From positions 1-30,052 of IMG/VR virus record IMGVR_UViG_3300032116_000956: a stretch of DNA of 30,052 nt; one strand, 5' to 3'. Positions within the stretch are counted from its first letter, which is position 1, and every line of letters begins with the position of its first letter. Of the stretch, positions 23,220 to 29,967 are shown one piece after another. Source of the stretch: a virus. A program made the position numbers and the translations under genes. The notes under the pieces were generated by a model, which did not search any database, was not told the origin of the DNA, and was given only the letters and a program-made list of their open reading frames with translations.

Positions 23220-24437
23220 ATGTATCAATCATACTTTGACAAATTCCTGAACATGACACCTTACCTAGAAATAGGTGAGGAGGAATGGGAACATATTAAA
23301 CAAACGTTTTCCGTAGAAGATGTTAAAGAAAGTATGGCTACCATCTGCATGACGTATCCTATTCCATATAATGATTTAACGGAAGAAGACGCATATAAAA
23401 GTTATATGGATTTGAAGGGAATTCGATGGAATGAGTTGTTGAAGGATGGCGAATGGTTCTATCGTTCCACGAATTCCAGATATGATTTGAGCACGCAATA
23501 CTTTTCAAAAACGAATGTGGGAAGTGTTGCATCTAATTATTTTCAGCAAGAGAATCGGTGGGAGGCAAACTCTAACAGAAGTCCTGGGCCAGCAAAGACG
23601 TGGCGTACGAAGAAGAACATGATTACCCTTATGGGGTCGTTGTTCACATTGAAGGTGGCTCGTATTGATAAAGGAACGTTACGTGGCTGCCTCCACCTCA
23701 GAAAATATACGTGCTCGCAATTCAGACCGAGTGTGGCAAAGGCACTGTATGATAAGTTTGAGGCGAAGACTGTATTAGATTTTTCTATGGGATGGGGTGA
23801 CAGACTTGCAGCCTTCTATGCGGGGAACACGACGGAGCATTATGTCGGATTAGACCCGAAGACAGATAATCATCAATTGTATAATAAACAACGAGACTTT
23901 TATAATAAACATACCAGTTTCTTTGAAAACAATAAACGGAGTGATTTTTATGCAATTCCTGCGGAAGAATTCGATTTCAATAAATATGATAATTATTTCG
24001 ATGTGGTATTTACTTCACCACCATATTATAATGTAGAACATTATAGTCAGGATGATACCCAAAGTTTTAAACGATATAAAACAATTAGTGATTGGAACAC
24101 AAATTTTTTACACAACGTATTGACTAATCTATACCAATCAGTTAGACTACAAGGAGTGGTCGCAATTAATATTGCGGATGTATTCTCCACATCGGATGGT
24201 GGAATGAAACGGTGGTTAGAAATTACGAATCCTATGAATGACCATTTAAAATCATTGGGTATGGAATATATGGGTGCTATTGGTATGGAAATGTCGAAAC
24301 GACCCAACAGTGCTGGAGCAGGTATGGTATTTCAAGGAAGTGCTCCAAATGAATGGACGGATGATACAATGAACCGTGCAGATAATTCAATAAATAAAAC
24401 GTTCTGTGAACCAATTTGGTTATGGAGAAAGGTATGA
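23220..24437 (+). CDS. SAM-dependent methyltransferase with SPPY motif (DNA N-methyltransferase-like)
   Basis: This encodes 405 residues. The SAM-binding motif I is 'TVLDFSMGWGDRLAAFYA' (about 184-201), and 'YVGLDPKTDNH' supplies the acidic ribose contact. The catalytic motif is 'DVVFTSPPYYNVEHYS' (SPPYYN at 266-271), typical of exocyclic-amino DNA methyltransferases (N4-cytosine or N6-adenine). About 180 residues precede motif I, with 'GCLHLRKYTCSQFRPSVAKALY' just before it. No restriction endonuclease accompanies it. With two TAGT-like proteins upstream and a Mom-like gene nearby, it may take part in base hypermodification or protect against host restriction. Its stop overlaps the next start (ATGA). 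Confidence 0.82.
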   Translation: MYQSYFDKFLNMTPYLEIGEEEWEHIKQTFSVEDVKESMATICMTYPIPYNDLTEEDAYKSYMDLKGIRWNELLKDGEWFYRSTNSRYDLSTQYFSKTNVGSVASNYFQQENRWEANSNRSPGPAKTWRTKKNMITLMGSLFTLKVARIDKGTLRGCLHLRKYTCSQFRPSVAKALYDKFEAKTVLDFSMGWGDRLAAFYAGNTTEHYVGLDPKTDNHQLYNKQRDFYNKHTSFFENNKRSDFYAIPAEEFDFNKYDNYFDVVFTSPPYYNVEHYSQDDTQSFKRYKTISDWNTNFLHNVLTNLYQSVRLQGVVAINIADVFSTSDGGMKRWLEITNPMNDHLKSLGMEYMGAIGMEMSKRPNSAGAGMVFQGSAPNEWTDDTMNRADNSINKTFCEPIWLWRKV

Positions 24438-25348
24438 GTGAAAATAGTTTGTGGGTAGAACGTTATAGGCCGGATACACTTGAAGGTTATGTAGGGAATG
24501 ATATCCTTCGTTCCAAGCTGGAACAGTATATCACAACACAAGATATTCCACATATTTTGTTTTATGGTACTGCGGGAACTGGAAAGACGACTGCAGCAAA
24601 GATTCTCATCAAGAATATTGATTGTGATTATATGTTCATTAATGCATCCGATGAACGTGGTATTGATACAATGCGTGAGAAGGTGAAGGGTTTTGCCTCC
24701 ACAACGGGTTTCAAATCATTGAAGATTGTTGTATTGGACGAGATGGATGCAGTGACACCCGATGGTCAACGTGCCCTCCGCAACATGATGGAAGCTTACT
24801 CAGACACCACTCGGTTCATTCTTACTGCTAATTATATTGAACGAATCATCGAACCATTGGTGAGTAGAACGCAGGTGTATAAACTTACACCACCGTCGAA
24901 GAAGGAAGCCGCCAAACGAATGGCGGATATCCTAAAGAACGAGGGCGTGGAATATGATACGAAGACGATTGCACAAATCGTAAACGCGTACTATCCAGAT
25001 ATTCGTAAGATTATTAATACTTCTCAGTTACAGACTCGTGATAAGAAACTCCATATCAGTGTTGAAGAACTGATTGGTCAAGATGTAAAACTACAAGTTA
25101 TTGATGTACTTACCGGCAACCTTCCATTGAAGGATAAGATAACTGGTATACGTAAAATTGTAGCAGATGCACAGATACAAGATTTCACTGAATTATATCA
25201 GACGTTGTATCAAAACGTTGAAATATATGCACCAACAAAAATACCTCAAGCAGTTGTTGCAATTGACGACGGGCAGTTTCGTGATGGACAGGTGCCGGAT
25301 AAAGAAATTACTTTTATGGCAACATTATATAGAATATTAACAAACTAA
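24434..25348 (+). CDS. 44: Clamp loader large subunit, RFC/T4 gp44-like AAA+ ATPase
   Basis: This encodes 304 residues from ATG 24434 (ATGA overlap with the methyltransferase; GGAGAAAGG RBS). 'LWVERYRPDTLEGYVG' is the RFC box II opening. Walker A is 'FYGTAGTGKTTAAK', Walker B 'KIVVLDEMDA', sensor 1 'RFILTANYIERI' and the arginine finger region 'PLVSRTQVYKL'. 'YYPDIRKIINTSQLQ' is the sensor 2 helix. The product should form the ATPase ring that loads the gp45-like clamp, with the gp62-like subunit at 26228. T4 gp44 is 319 residues. All motor residues are intact. Confidence 0.95.
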   Translation: MSENSLWVERYRPDTLEGYVGNDILRSKLEQYITTQDIPHILFYGTAGTGKTTAAKILIKNIDCDYMFINASDERGIDTMREKVKGFASTTGFKSLKIVVLDEMDAVTPDGQRALRNMMEAYSDTTRFILTANYIERIIEPLVSRTQVYKLTPPSKKEAAKRMADILKNEGVEYDTKTIAQIVNAYYPDIRKIINTSQLQTRDKKLHISVEELIGQDVKLQVIDVLTGNLPLKDKITGIRKIVADAQIQDFTELYQTLYQNVEIYAPTKIPQAVVAIDDGQFRDGQVPDKEITFMATLYRILTN

Positions 25349-25361
25349 TAAGGAGTACGTT

Positions 25362-25634
25362 ATGAAAAATCAGCAACCACCTGTTAATTTAGACCTTAGT
25401 AATGCACAAGATGTTGTGTGCGATAATTGTGGTAATTATACGTTTACTGAAGTTGTATTGATGAAGCGTATTTCTGCACTCGTTTCGCCAACCGGTAAGG
25501 AAGCTATTGTTCCTATTCCAACCTTTTCGTGTAATGCGTGTGGATTTATCAACAAACAGTTTTTACCAGTAAAAATTTCGGATAGCGAAGAAGCGCCGCG
25601 AGATACTACCTCTCGTATCAAGTTAGAGAAGTAA
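25362..25634 (+). CDS. Small zinc-ribbon protein
   Basis: This encodes 90 residues with two CxxC knuckles, 'VVCDNCGNY' (Cys20, Cys23) and 'FSCNACGFINK' (Cys57, Cys60), separated by a beta-rich 'FTEVVLMKRISALVSP'. This is a zinc-ribbon, as found in small phage replication, transcription or adaptor proteins. The C-terminus is charged and likely disordered. AAGGAG lies upstream. It sits between the two clamp loader subunits, in one tight operon, so a role at the replication fork or in late transcription (which uses the clamp in T4) is possible but unproven. Confidence 0.7.
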   Translation: MKNQQPPVNLDLSNAQDVVCDNCGNYTFTEVVLMKRISALVSPTGKEAIVPIPTFSCNACGFINKQFLPVKISDSEEAPRDTTSRIKLEK

Positions 25635-25635
25635 G

Positions 25636-26223
25636 ATGTTAGCCAATAATATGCAGGACATCCAAGGATATATCATGCAAGATTATCGTCCCAGTACATT
25701 GTCCGATAATGGTGTGTTTTATTTCTCAAACGAATTTTCGACATCAACTACGAAAGAAGTAATTACGTGGATTCTGGATAGTAATTTGTCCCAGACGAAT
25801 AAGTTTGAACAGTTGACGTTGATGATTACTAGTTACGGCGGCGACCTCATGGCTGCATTTGCTCTTATTGATGTGATGCGAGGAAGTGCCATTCCTGTAC
25901 ATACGATTGGGTTGGGTGTGATTGCCAGTGCGGGACTCATGACGTTTATTGCCGGTGAGAAGGGCCATCGACTCATTACACCAAATACGAGTATTTTGTC
26001 CCATCAGTGGTCAGCCGGTGCCTTTGGTAAGGAGCATGAACTTCTTGCAACGGGTCGTCAGTTTGACTTGACAACCAAACGTATGATTGCTCATTATAAG
26101 AAGTGTACGGGATTGGATGAACAAACGATTCGTGAAAAGTTACTTCCACCACAAGACGTTTGGCTGTCTGCTCAAGAAGCAAAGAAATATAATCTTACTG
26201 ATTCCGTAAAGGAACTACGATAA
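25636..26223 (+). CDS. ClpP-like serine protease subunit
   Basis: This encodes 195 residues, the normal ClpP length. The catalytic triad is complete: Ser98 in 'GVIASAGLMTFIAG', His123 in 'SILSHQWSAG' and Asp174 in 'PPQDVWLSAQEA'. The 'MITSYGGDLMAAFALIDVMR' segment carries the oxyanion-side glycines, and 'VWLSAQEAKKYNLTD' is the family's C-terminal signature. It lacks the fully hydrophobic N-terminal loop of housekeeping ClpP. It may pair with host ClpX/ClpA or act alone. T4 uses gp21 for capsid maturation; a capsid role is conceivable, but this gene lies between the clamp loader subunits. Confidence 0.9.
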   Translation: MLANNMQDIQGYIMQDYRPSTLSDNGVFYFSNEFSTSTTKEVITWILDSNLSQTNKFEQLTLMITSYGGDLMAAFALIDVMRGSAIPVHTIGLGVIASAGLMTFIAGEKGHRLITPNTSILSHQWSAGAFGKEHELLATGRQFDLTTKRMIAHYKKCTGLDEQTIREKLLPPQDVWLSAQEAKKYNLTDSVKELR

Positions 26224-26227
26224 TACT

Positions 26228-26689
26228 ATGAAAAAGACTAACGGAAACCAAGGAAAAGAACTGTTCGATTTTATTGCCGGTATCACCGAAAATCAAACAA
26301 CAGAATTTTTTGATTCATTAACCGAAAGTGAACGAAAGAAATATAAGGCTTCTCGGTATATGATTCACAGGTTTCTGTCTATGAATAGTAATTACTTACC
26401 GGTCGTGGATGAACTACAAAAGTATACAGGGATTCCCGACCGGTGTCATTACTTGTTTCTTACGAACATACTTCCTCGTGGTAGACAGTTCAATAAATAT
26501 ATTAAAGGCAATAAAGAAGGAAAATATGAAAAGTGGTTGGTGGACTTAGTTGCTAAACACTTCCATGTATCCACTGTGGAAGCAATACAATACATCGAAA
26601 TATATTATTTGCATGATAAGTCTGGTTTGCGGGAACTGTGTGAGAAATATGGAATTGACAGTAAAACTTTAAAGAAGGTAAAACTATGA
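26228..26689 (+). CDS. 62: Clamp loader small subunit, T4 gp62-like (putative)
   Basis: This encodes 153 residues. 'YMIHRFLSMNSNYLPVVDEL', 'HYLFLTNILPRGRQFNKYIK' and 'WLVDLVAKHFHVSTVEAIQY' follow the helical pattern of gp62 in distant T4-like phages, where a 'MINRFLS...' helix and a 'P+..+F.KW/YIK' helix are conserved. T4 gp62 is 187 residues. It has no ATPase motif, as expected for the subunit that bridges the gp44 ring. Placement a short way after the gp44-like gene supports the call. It ends in ATGA with the next small gene. Confidence 0.75.
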   Translation: MKKTNGNQGKELFDFIAGITENQTTEFFDSLTESERKKYKASRYMIHRFLSMNSNYLPVVDELQKYTGIPDRCHYLFLTNILPRGRQFNKYIKGNKEGKYEKWLVDLVAKHFHVSTVEAIQYIEIYYLHDKSGLRELCEKYGIDSKTLKKVKL

Positions 26690-26808
26690 CAGAAGAAGAA
26701 TTACGAGAAATTGAAATTAATTGCAACCGTGAGGACATTCCTCGTCTAGTGAAACGTATTAGACACTTACAGGTAGTTATTGAACTGTGTCAGGAGATTC
26801 TTAAATGA
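26686..26808 (+). CDS. Small 40-residue protein, unknown function
   Basis: ATG 26686 overlaps the stop of the gp62-like gene (ATGA) and the TGA at 26806-26808 overlaps the start of the dCMP deaminase gene (ATGA). The product MTEEELREIEINCNREDIPR continues to a hydrophobic-charged helix ending QEILK. It is almost entirely helical and acidic at the start. The two precise overlaps argue that it is a true coupled gene. I recognise no family. Confidence 0.6.
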   Translation: MTEEELREIEINCNREDIPRLVKRIRHLQVVIELCQEILK

Positions 26809-27254
26809 AATGGGAACAATATTTTCGTTCGATAGCAAACCAAGTGAAGATGAAGTCTAAGGACGAGAACACGCAAATTGGTGCAGTAATCGTAGGGTCA
26901 GATAATGAAATTGTATCCACTGGATATAATTCATTTCCTCGTGGAATTGACGACAACGTAGACAGTCGGCAAGAACGTCCTGAGAAGTATTTCTGGTTTG
27001 AACACGCGGAACGTAATGCATTATACAATGCCGCACGAATTGGTGTAAGTACAAAGGGATGTACTATGTATTTAACCTGTGGTATTCCGTGCGCCGACTG
27101 TGCCCGGGGAATTATTAACTCTGGTATTTCCAAAATTGTCTGCGAGAACCATCTAACGTTTGGAGAAAGTACGCAGAAGTGGTATGAACACGCCAAACGT
27201 AGTCTGATTATGTTTGAAGAAGCTGGGGTTGAGGTGGCGTATTATGAATGGTAA
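26805..27254 (+). CDS. dCMP deaminase
   Basis: This encodes 149 residues. It belongs to the cytidine/deoxycytidylate deaminase family, with the zinc and proton-shuttle motif 'WFEHAERNALYNA' (His67, Glu69) and 'TCGIPCADCARGI' (Cys96, Cys99). 'DENTQIGAVIVG' and 'NSFPRGIDD' are typical of the dCMP form. It makes dUMP, the precursor for thymidylate or for a modified pyrimidine, and complements the dUTPase at 14417. No thymidylate synthase or dCMP/dUMP hydroxymethylase is in the window. The start overlaps the preceding small gene, and its 3' end overlaps the next start by eleven bases. Confidence 0.92.
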   Translation: MKWEQYFRSIANQVKMKSKDENTQIGAVIVGSDNEIVSTGYNSFPRGIDDNVDSRQERPEKYFWFEHAERNALYNAARIGVSTKGCTMYLTCGIPCADCARGIINSGISKIVCENHLTFGESTQKWYEHAKRSLIMFEEAGVEVAYYEW

Positions 27255-27510
27255 AGGCGATACTCCACGACCGTTTAGCGTAGACCAAGAAACATATAAA
27301 AATAACTGGGAACGTATCTTCAATAAAGATATGTGTGAGTATAGTGGATTACCGAATACTTCTAGTTATGATGAGCCTGACAAGGAATATGCGGAATTAC
27401 TTGCATCTGGAATGTTTTGGGAATTATTTCCTGGCTTAACTGGAGTTTGGTCGGAAGATAAAATTCGGTGGGAAGCTATTCTATTAATGCGTAACATGCG
27501 TGAGAAGTAA
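27244..27510 (+). CDS. Conserved 'MNGKGDTPRP' protein, unknown function
   Basis: This encodes 88 residues from ATG 27244, inside the dCMP deaminase end. The opening 'NGKGDTPRPFSVDQETYKNN' followed by 'WERIFNK' is a recurrent pattern in small phage proteins. The middle is acidic and rich in Trp and Phe ('GMFWELFPGLTGVW'). No catalytic motif is visible. The upstream in-frame extension to 27214 would lie within the deaminase gene and is not favoured. Confidence 0.7.
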   Translation: MNGKGDTPRPFSVDQETYKNNWERIFNKDMCEYSGLPNTSSYDEPDKEYAELLASGMFWELFPGLTGVWSEDKIRWEAILLMRNMREK

Positions 27511-27511
27511 T

Positions 27512-27736
27512 ATGATTACCGGAAAGGAAATCAAAAAAACTTCTAAAGGAAACACGTATGTTATTTATCAAGACTCCCCCTCAACATTTCATGTGAGTGT
27601 GAGTATCGGAAACTTTGTCAGTTATGATTTTATAGAAGCGCCATCAAGTGTCCATGCATTACACGAACACATTGAGGCGTTAGAATCGGAATTGGAAATG
27701 AAAATTAATACGAACCCGATACAAAATAACACATAA
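27512..27736 (+). CDS. Small protein of unknown function at the end of the plus-strand operon
   Basis: This encodes 74 residues from ATG 27512, two bases after the previous stop. A GTG at 27500 in frame is an alternative start. 'GKEIKKTSKGNTYVIYQDSP' and 'VSVSIGNFVSYDFIEAPSS' suggest a small beta domain followed by the helix 'VHALHEHIEALESELE'. It overlaps by 32 bases at its 3' end with a convergent minus-strand gene. Function is unknown. Confidence 0.6.
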   Translation: MITGKEIKKTSKGNTYVIYQDSPSTFHVSVSIGNFVSYDFIEAPSSVHALHEHIEALESELEMKINTNPIQNNT

Positions 27737-27908
27737 CAGAACCACCGCCCGTTTCGTTTAACGATGACATCGGAACTACATTAACTAAGTTCCAACTGCC
27801 ACTTGGCGCACCAGTAAGAGAATGGGAAACGTTTGAACCGATTTGATTTAACCATGCACCGTTCATTGAACCGGATGGCATTGCAGCAATATAATATCTA
27901 AAAGGCAT
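27705..27908 (-). CDS. Small virion-type protein on the minus strand (putative)
   Basis: This encodes 67 residues beginning MPFRYYIAAMPSGSMNGAWL, rich in Ser, Asn and Gly (VSHSLTGAPSGSWN) and with no charged segments, similar in composition to phage fibre or tip proteins. It follows the minus-strand fibre-like gene by 18 bases, and the same orientation suggests one transcript. It could be a chaperone-like or tip subunit of that structure. It may also be a degenerate piece of a larger gene. Confidence 0.5.
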   Translation of the reverse strand: MPFRYYIAAMPSGSMNGAWLNQIGSNVSHSLTGAPSGSWNLVNVVPMSSLNETGGGSVMCYFVSGSY

Positions 27909-27926
27909 ACGTGTACTCTATAAAAG

Positions 27927-29288
27927 TTAATAGACTTCAGACCATAACATAGAACCGCCGACATTGGTTGTATTGGCAGTCATATTTTTGGCAACTAAGA
28001 CATAGATCTCACTGTCGTTACTGTCAAAGTTCTGTGCAATAAAGTTTTGTTTATTGGTAACACCCGCATGAGATTGTACCAGTGGGTTGGCTTGATTGAT
28101 ATTCAGGGAGTTTGCTCCGACGAATCCCGACAGTAAAATTTTTCCGTTCGTATATCCCGTGGCAGATGTATTATATTCTACCACCGATTGGTTATCTACG
28201 GATTCCCATGCACTTGCCGTAGTTAACATGGAACCACTGTTTAACTTGGTAAGTACATATCTAACAGATTGTTGGTCAGTAAATACGGACGAATCGTTAA
28301 TACGAACATATGCACGATTGGGTAAACCGCCCACAGAATTCTTTAAACGAATTGCTAACACGGGAAGTGTTGACCCACTACCCAACGTTCGGAACGATGG
28401 ATTGGCAAACGAGAATGCTCGACCTGCTTCTACATATCCCCCTTCACTTGCCACCGTAGAACAGATTTGTTCCATGTATGATGCAGTAGTGACTGAGTTT
28501 CTAATCTCACATCGCATCGGAAGATTGGGGTTTTGCATGTAGGCAACATCTAAAATATTACTATGGTCAAACACATGGGTAATAACCGTAACACCACTGT
28601 GTACGAATCCGCATCGAACACGACCAACCGCTAACCATTGGAAGTCTATATAGAATAATTGGGTTTTCGTTACATCCAACGTGAAATCGCCTTCTAATAA
28701 GGTATTCACATTCCAGTTTTCTTGTTTGACACGTTGTTCTGTAACCGACCCTGTACCACTGGTGGCAGAACGAATTACGATTTGTAAACTTCCCGTCGCA
28801 TCTTGTTCTAAGAAGATACCATTGAGGTCATCAAAGTACCCTGTCCGTTTTATAGACCCACTGACCGGTGTACCAAATATGAAACTGGAAAGAATTGTTT
28901 GACTCTTTCCTGGCATATAATGATGATACATTTTGGTTTGGTGAATTGCATAACTCGTACTACTCGTTGCTGCAAGGATTACTGATGCACGATTTATGTT
29001 ACCGGTAATACTACCATCCCCATTTACTTTATTGATAAACGCATCATCAATCGTACTGGGTTTATAATCACCTAATGTAAATGGTTCGGACATACGAACT
29101 CTTCCAAACGCATCAACTGCAGCATTAAGCGACCCACTGGCAACGGAGCCGCCCGTTGAGGTCTTCATAAAGGCATGTTGATTATATATATGTAATAATT
29201 CCCATCCTTCTTTACCGATTGTATTTAAAAATGTTTCGGCCTCCGGCGTATTCCAGTCGGGTATTTTAATAATTTTATGTTGTGACAT
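27927..29288 (-). CDS. Large minus-strand virion/fibre protein with a DUF4177-like N-terminus
   Basis: This encodes 453 residues. The first 40 ('HKIIKIPDWNTPEAETFLNT' then 'GKEGWELLHIYNQHAFMK') resemble the small DUF4177-type domain ('lN..g.eGWel'). From about residue 48 it becomes a Ser/Thr/Gly-rich, beta-strand protein: 'LNAAVDAFGRVRMSEPFTLGDYK', 'KMYHHYMPGKSQTILSSFIFG', 'FHVFDHSNILDVAYMQNPNLPMRCEI'-like strands and 'IYVLVAKNMTANTTNVGGSM'. The 'AFGR.R.SEP.TL.D' motif occurs in structural proteins of T4-like and other large phages. A receptor-binding or head-decoration role is likely. It is one of only two minus-strand genes in the window. Confidence 0.75.
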   Translation of the reverse strand: MSQHKIIKIPDWNTPEAETFLNTIGKEGWELLHIYNQHAFMKTSTGGSVASGSLNAAVDAFGRVRMSEPFTLGDYKPSTIDDAFINKVNGDGSITGNINRASVILAATSSTSYAIHQTKMYHHYMPGKSQTILSSFIFGTPVSGSIKRTGYFDDLNGIFLEQDATGSLQIVIRSATSGTGSVTEQRVKQENWNVNTLLEGDFTLDVTKTQLFYIDFQWLAVGRVRCGFVHSGVTVITHVFDHSNILDVAYMQNPNLPMRCEIRNSVTTASYMEQICSTVASEGGYVEAGRAFSFANPSFRTLGSGSTLPVLAIRLKNSVGGLPNRAYVRINDSSVFTDQQSVRYVLTKLNSGSMLTTASAWESVDNQSVVEYNTSATGYTNGKILLSGFVGANSLNINQANPLVQSHAGVTNKQNFIAQNFDSNDSEIYVLVAKNMTANTTNVGGSMLWSEVY

Positions 29289-29297
29289 ATATTTCTC

Positions 29298-29328
29298 GGT
29301 AATGAATCTTTATATAAGTATCATTACC
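29298..29328. repeat. Perfect inverted repeat between divergent genes
   Basis: GGTAATGA (29298-29305) and TCATTACC (29321-29328) form eight perfect pairs with a 15-base A/T-rich centre that itself contains CTTTATATAAG. It sits between the start of the minus-strand fibre gene (29288) and the -35 box of the rightward promoter (29331). It may be an operator, a terminator-like hairpin for antisense RNA, or cover a late promoter (TATATAAAG-like on the minus strand). Only the repeat is certain. Confidence 0.6.
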
Positions 29329-29330
29329 AC

Positions 29331-29359
29331 TTGACAATATCAAGATTATTGTGTATATA
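29331..29359 (+). promoter_or_regulatory. Sigma70-like promoter for the rightward small-gene operon
   Basis: TTGACA at 29331-29336 and TATATA at 29354-29359 are 17 bases apart; TATAAT at 29358 overlaps but is spaced 21. CGGAG at about 29374-29379 serves the ATG at 29386. It is divergent from the minus-strand fibre gene and adjacent to the inverted repeat. Confidence 0.65.
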
Positions 29360-29385
29360 TAATACATCATCTCTCGGAGACGTTT

Positions 29386-29748
29386 ATGAAAAAGGATGTA
29401 GAATTCGTACCAGGCTGTTTTTATTTAAAAGGTTATAATAGAGAACAAGCCTTACAGTCGGTAGGCCATGGCTGGTCAAGGCTGGTTCATAAAGTATTTG
29501 ATAAACTGGAAGAATATCCGAATATTATTATTGATACGGTAAAAGAAAAGTGGGGCGGTTTACGTATTTATACTGCACCCATGCACGAAGATTTTGATAG
29601 GTTTGTTATTAGTGTAGAACTGGAAAGTTTCAAGGTGTGCGAAGCATGCGGTAGACCGGGCGACCTTCGCTCAAGGCACGAAGTTCTTCCAGACTATAAG
29701 ACATTGTGTGATATTCATGCGGATGGCTTACCAATTATTACTCCGTGA
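29386..29748 (+). CDS. Conserved small metal-binding protein, unknown function
   Basis: This encodes 120 residues. 'YPNIIIDTVKEKWGGLRIYT', then 'VELESFKVCEACGRPGDLRS' and 'YKTLCDIHADG' match a family of small phage and bacterial proteins with a 'K-E-K-x-G-x-L-R-x-Y' strand and a likely zinc site (Cys-x2-Cys and Cys-x2-His). The N-terminus includes 'HGWSRLVHKVFDKLEE', a helix. Function is not known. It has its own promoter. Confidence 0.7.
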   Translation: MKKDVEFVPGCFYLKGYNREQALQSVGHGWSRLVHKVFDKLEEYPNIIIDTVKEKWGGLRIYTAPMHEDFDRFVISVELESFKVCEACGRPGDLRSRHEVLPDYKTLCDIHADGLPIITP

Positions 29749-29754
29749 GGAAGT

Positions 29755-29967
29755 ATGGCCGAGATTAAATTTACCTTTACAGGTAAGATGAGTATATTGA
29801 TTGAAGTGGAAGAACACGGGCCAATCGTATACAACGTGAATGACTTGCAGGTAGTAAAAGATGTTGTGGGGATTATACTGGATGCGACAAATGATACTAC
29901 ACCCGTGAGTTCTTATAATAAGAAAGAACAAGCCAAATTTACCAAGATACTGGATGGGTTTACGTGA
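29755..29967 (+). CDS. Small protein of unknown function
   Basis: This encodes 70 residues, MAEIKFTFTGKMSILIEVEE and then 'VVKDVVGIILDATNDTTPVS', a strand-rich start followed by a helix and a Lys-rich C-terminus. It lies six bases after the previous gene, with GAGG upstream, and its stop overlaps the following GTG start (GTGA). I recognise no family. Confidence 0.6.
   Translation: MAEIKFTFTGKMSILIEVEEHGPIVYNVNDLQVVKDVVGIILDATNDTTPVSSYNKKEQAKFTKILDGFT

Noticed and set aside
28096-28542. 148-codon plus-strand frame opposite the minus-strand fibre gene
   Set aside because: The minus-strand frame is three times longer and has a recognisable structural-protein pattern; this is its shadow.
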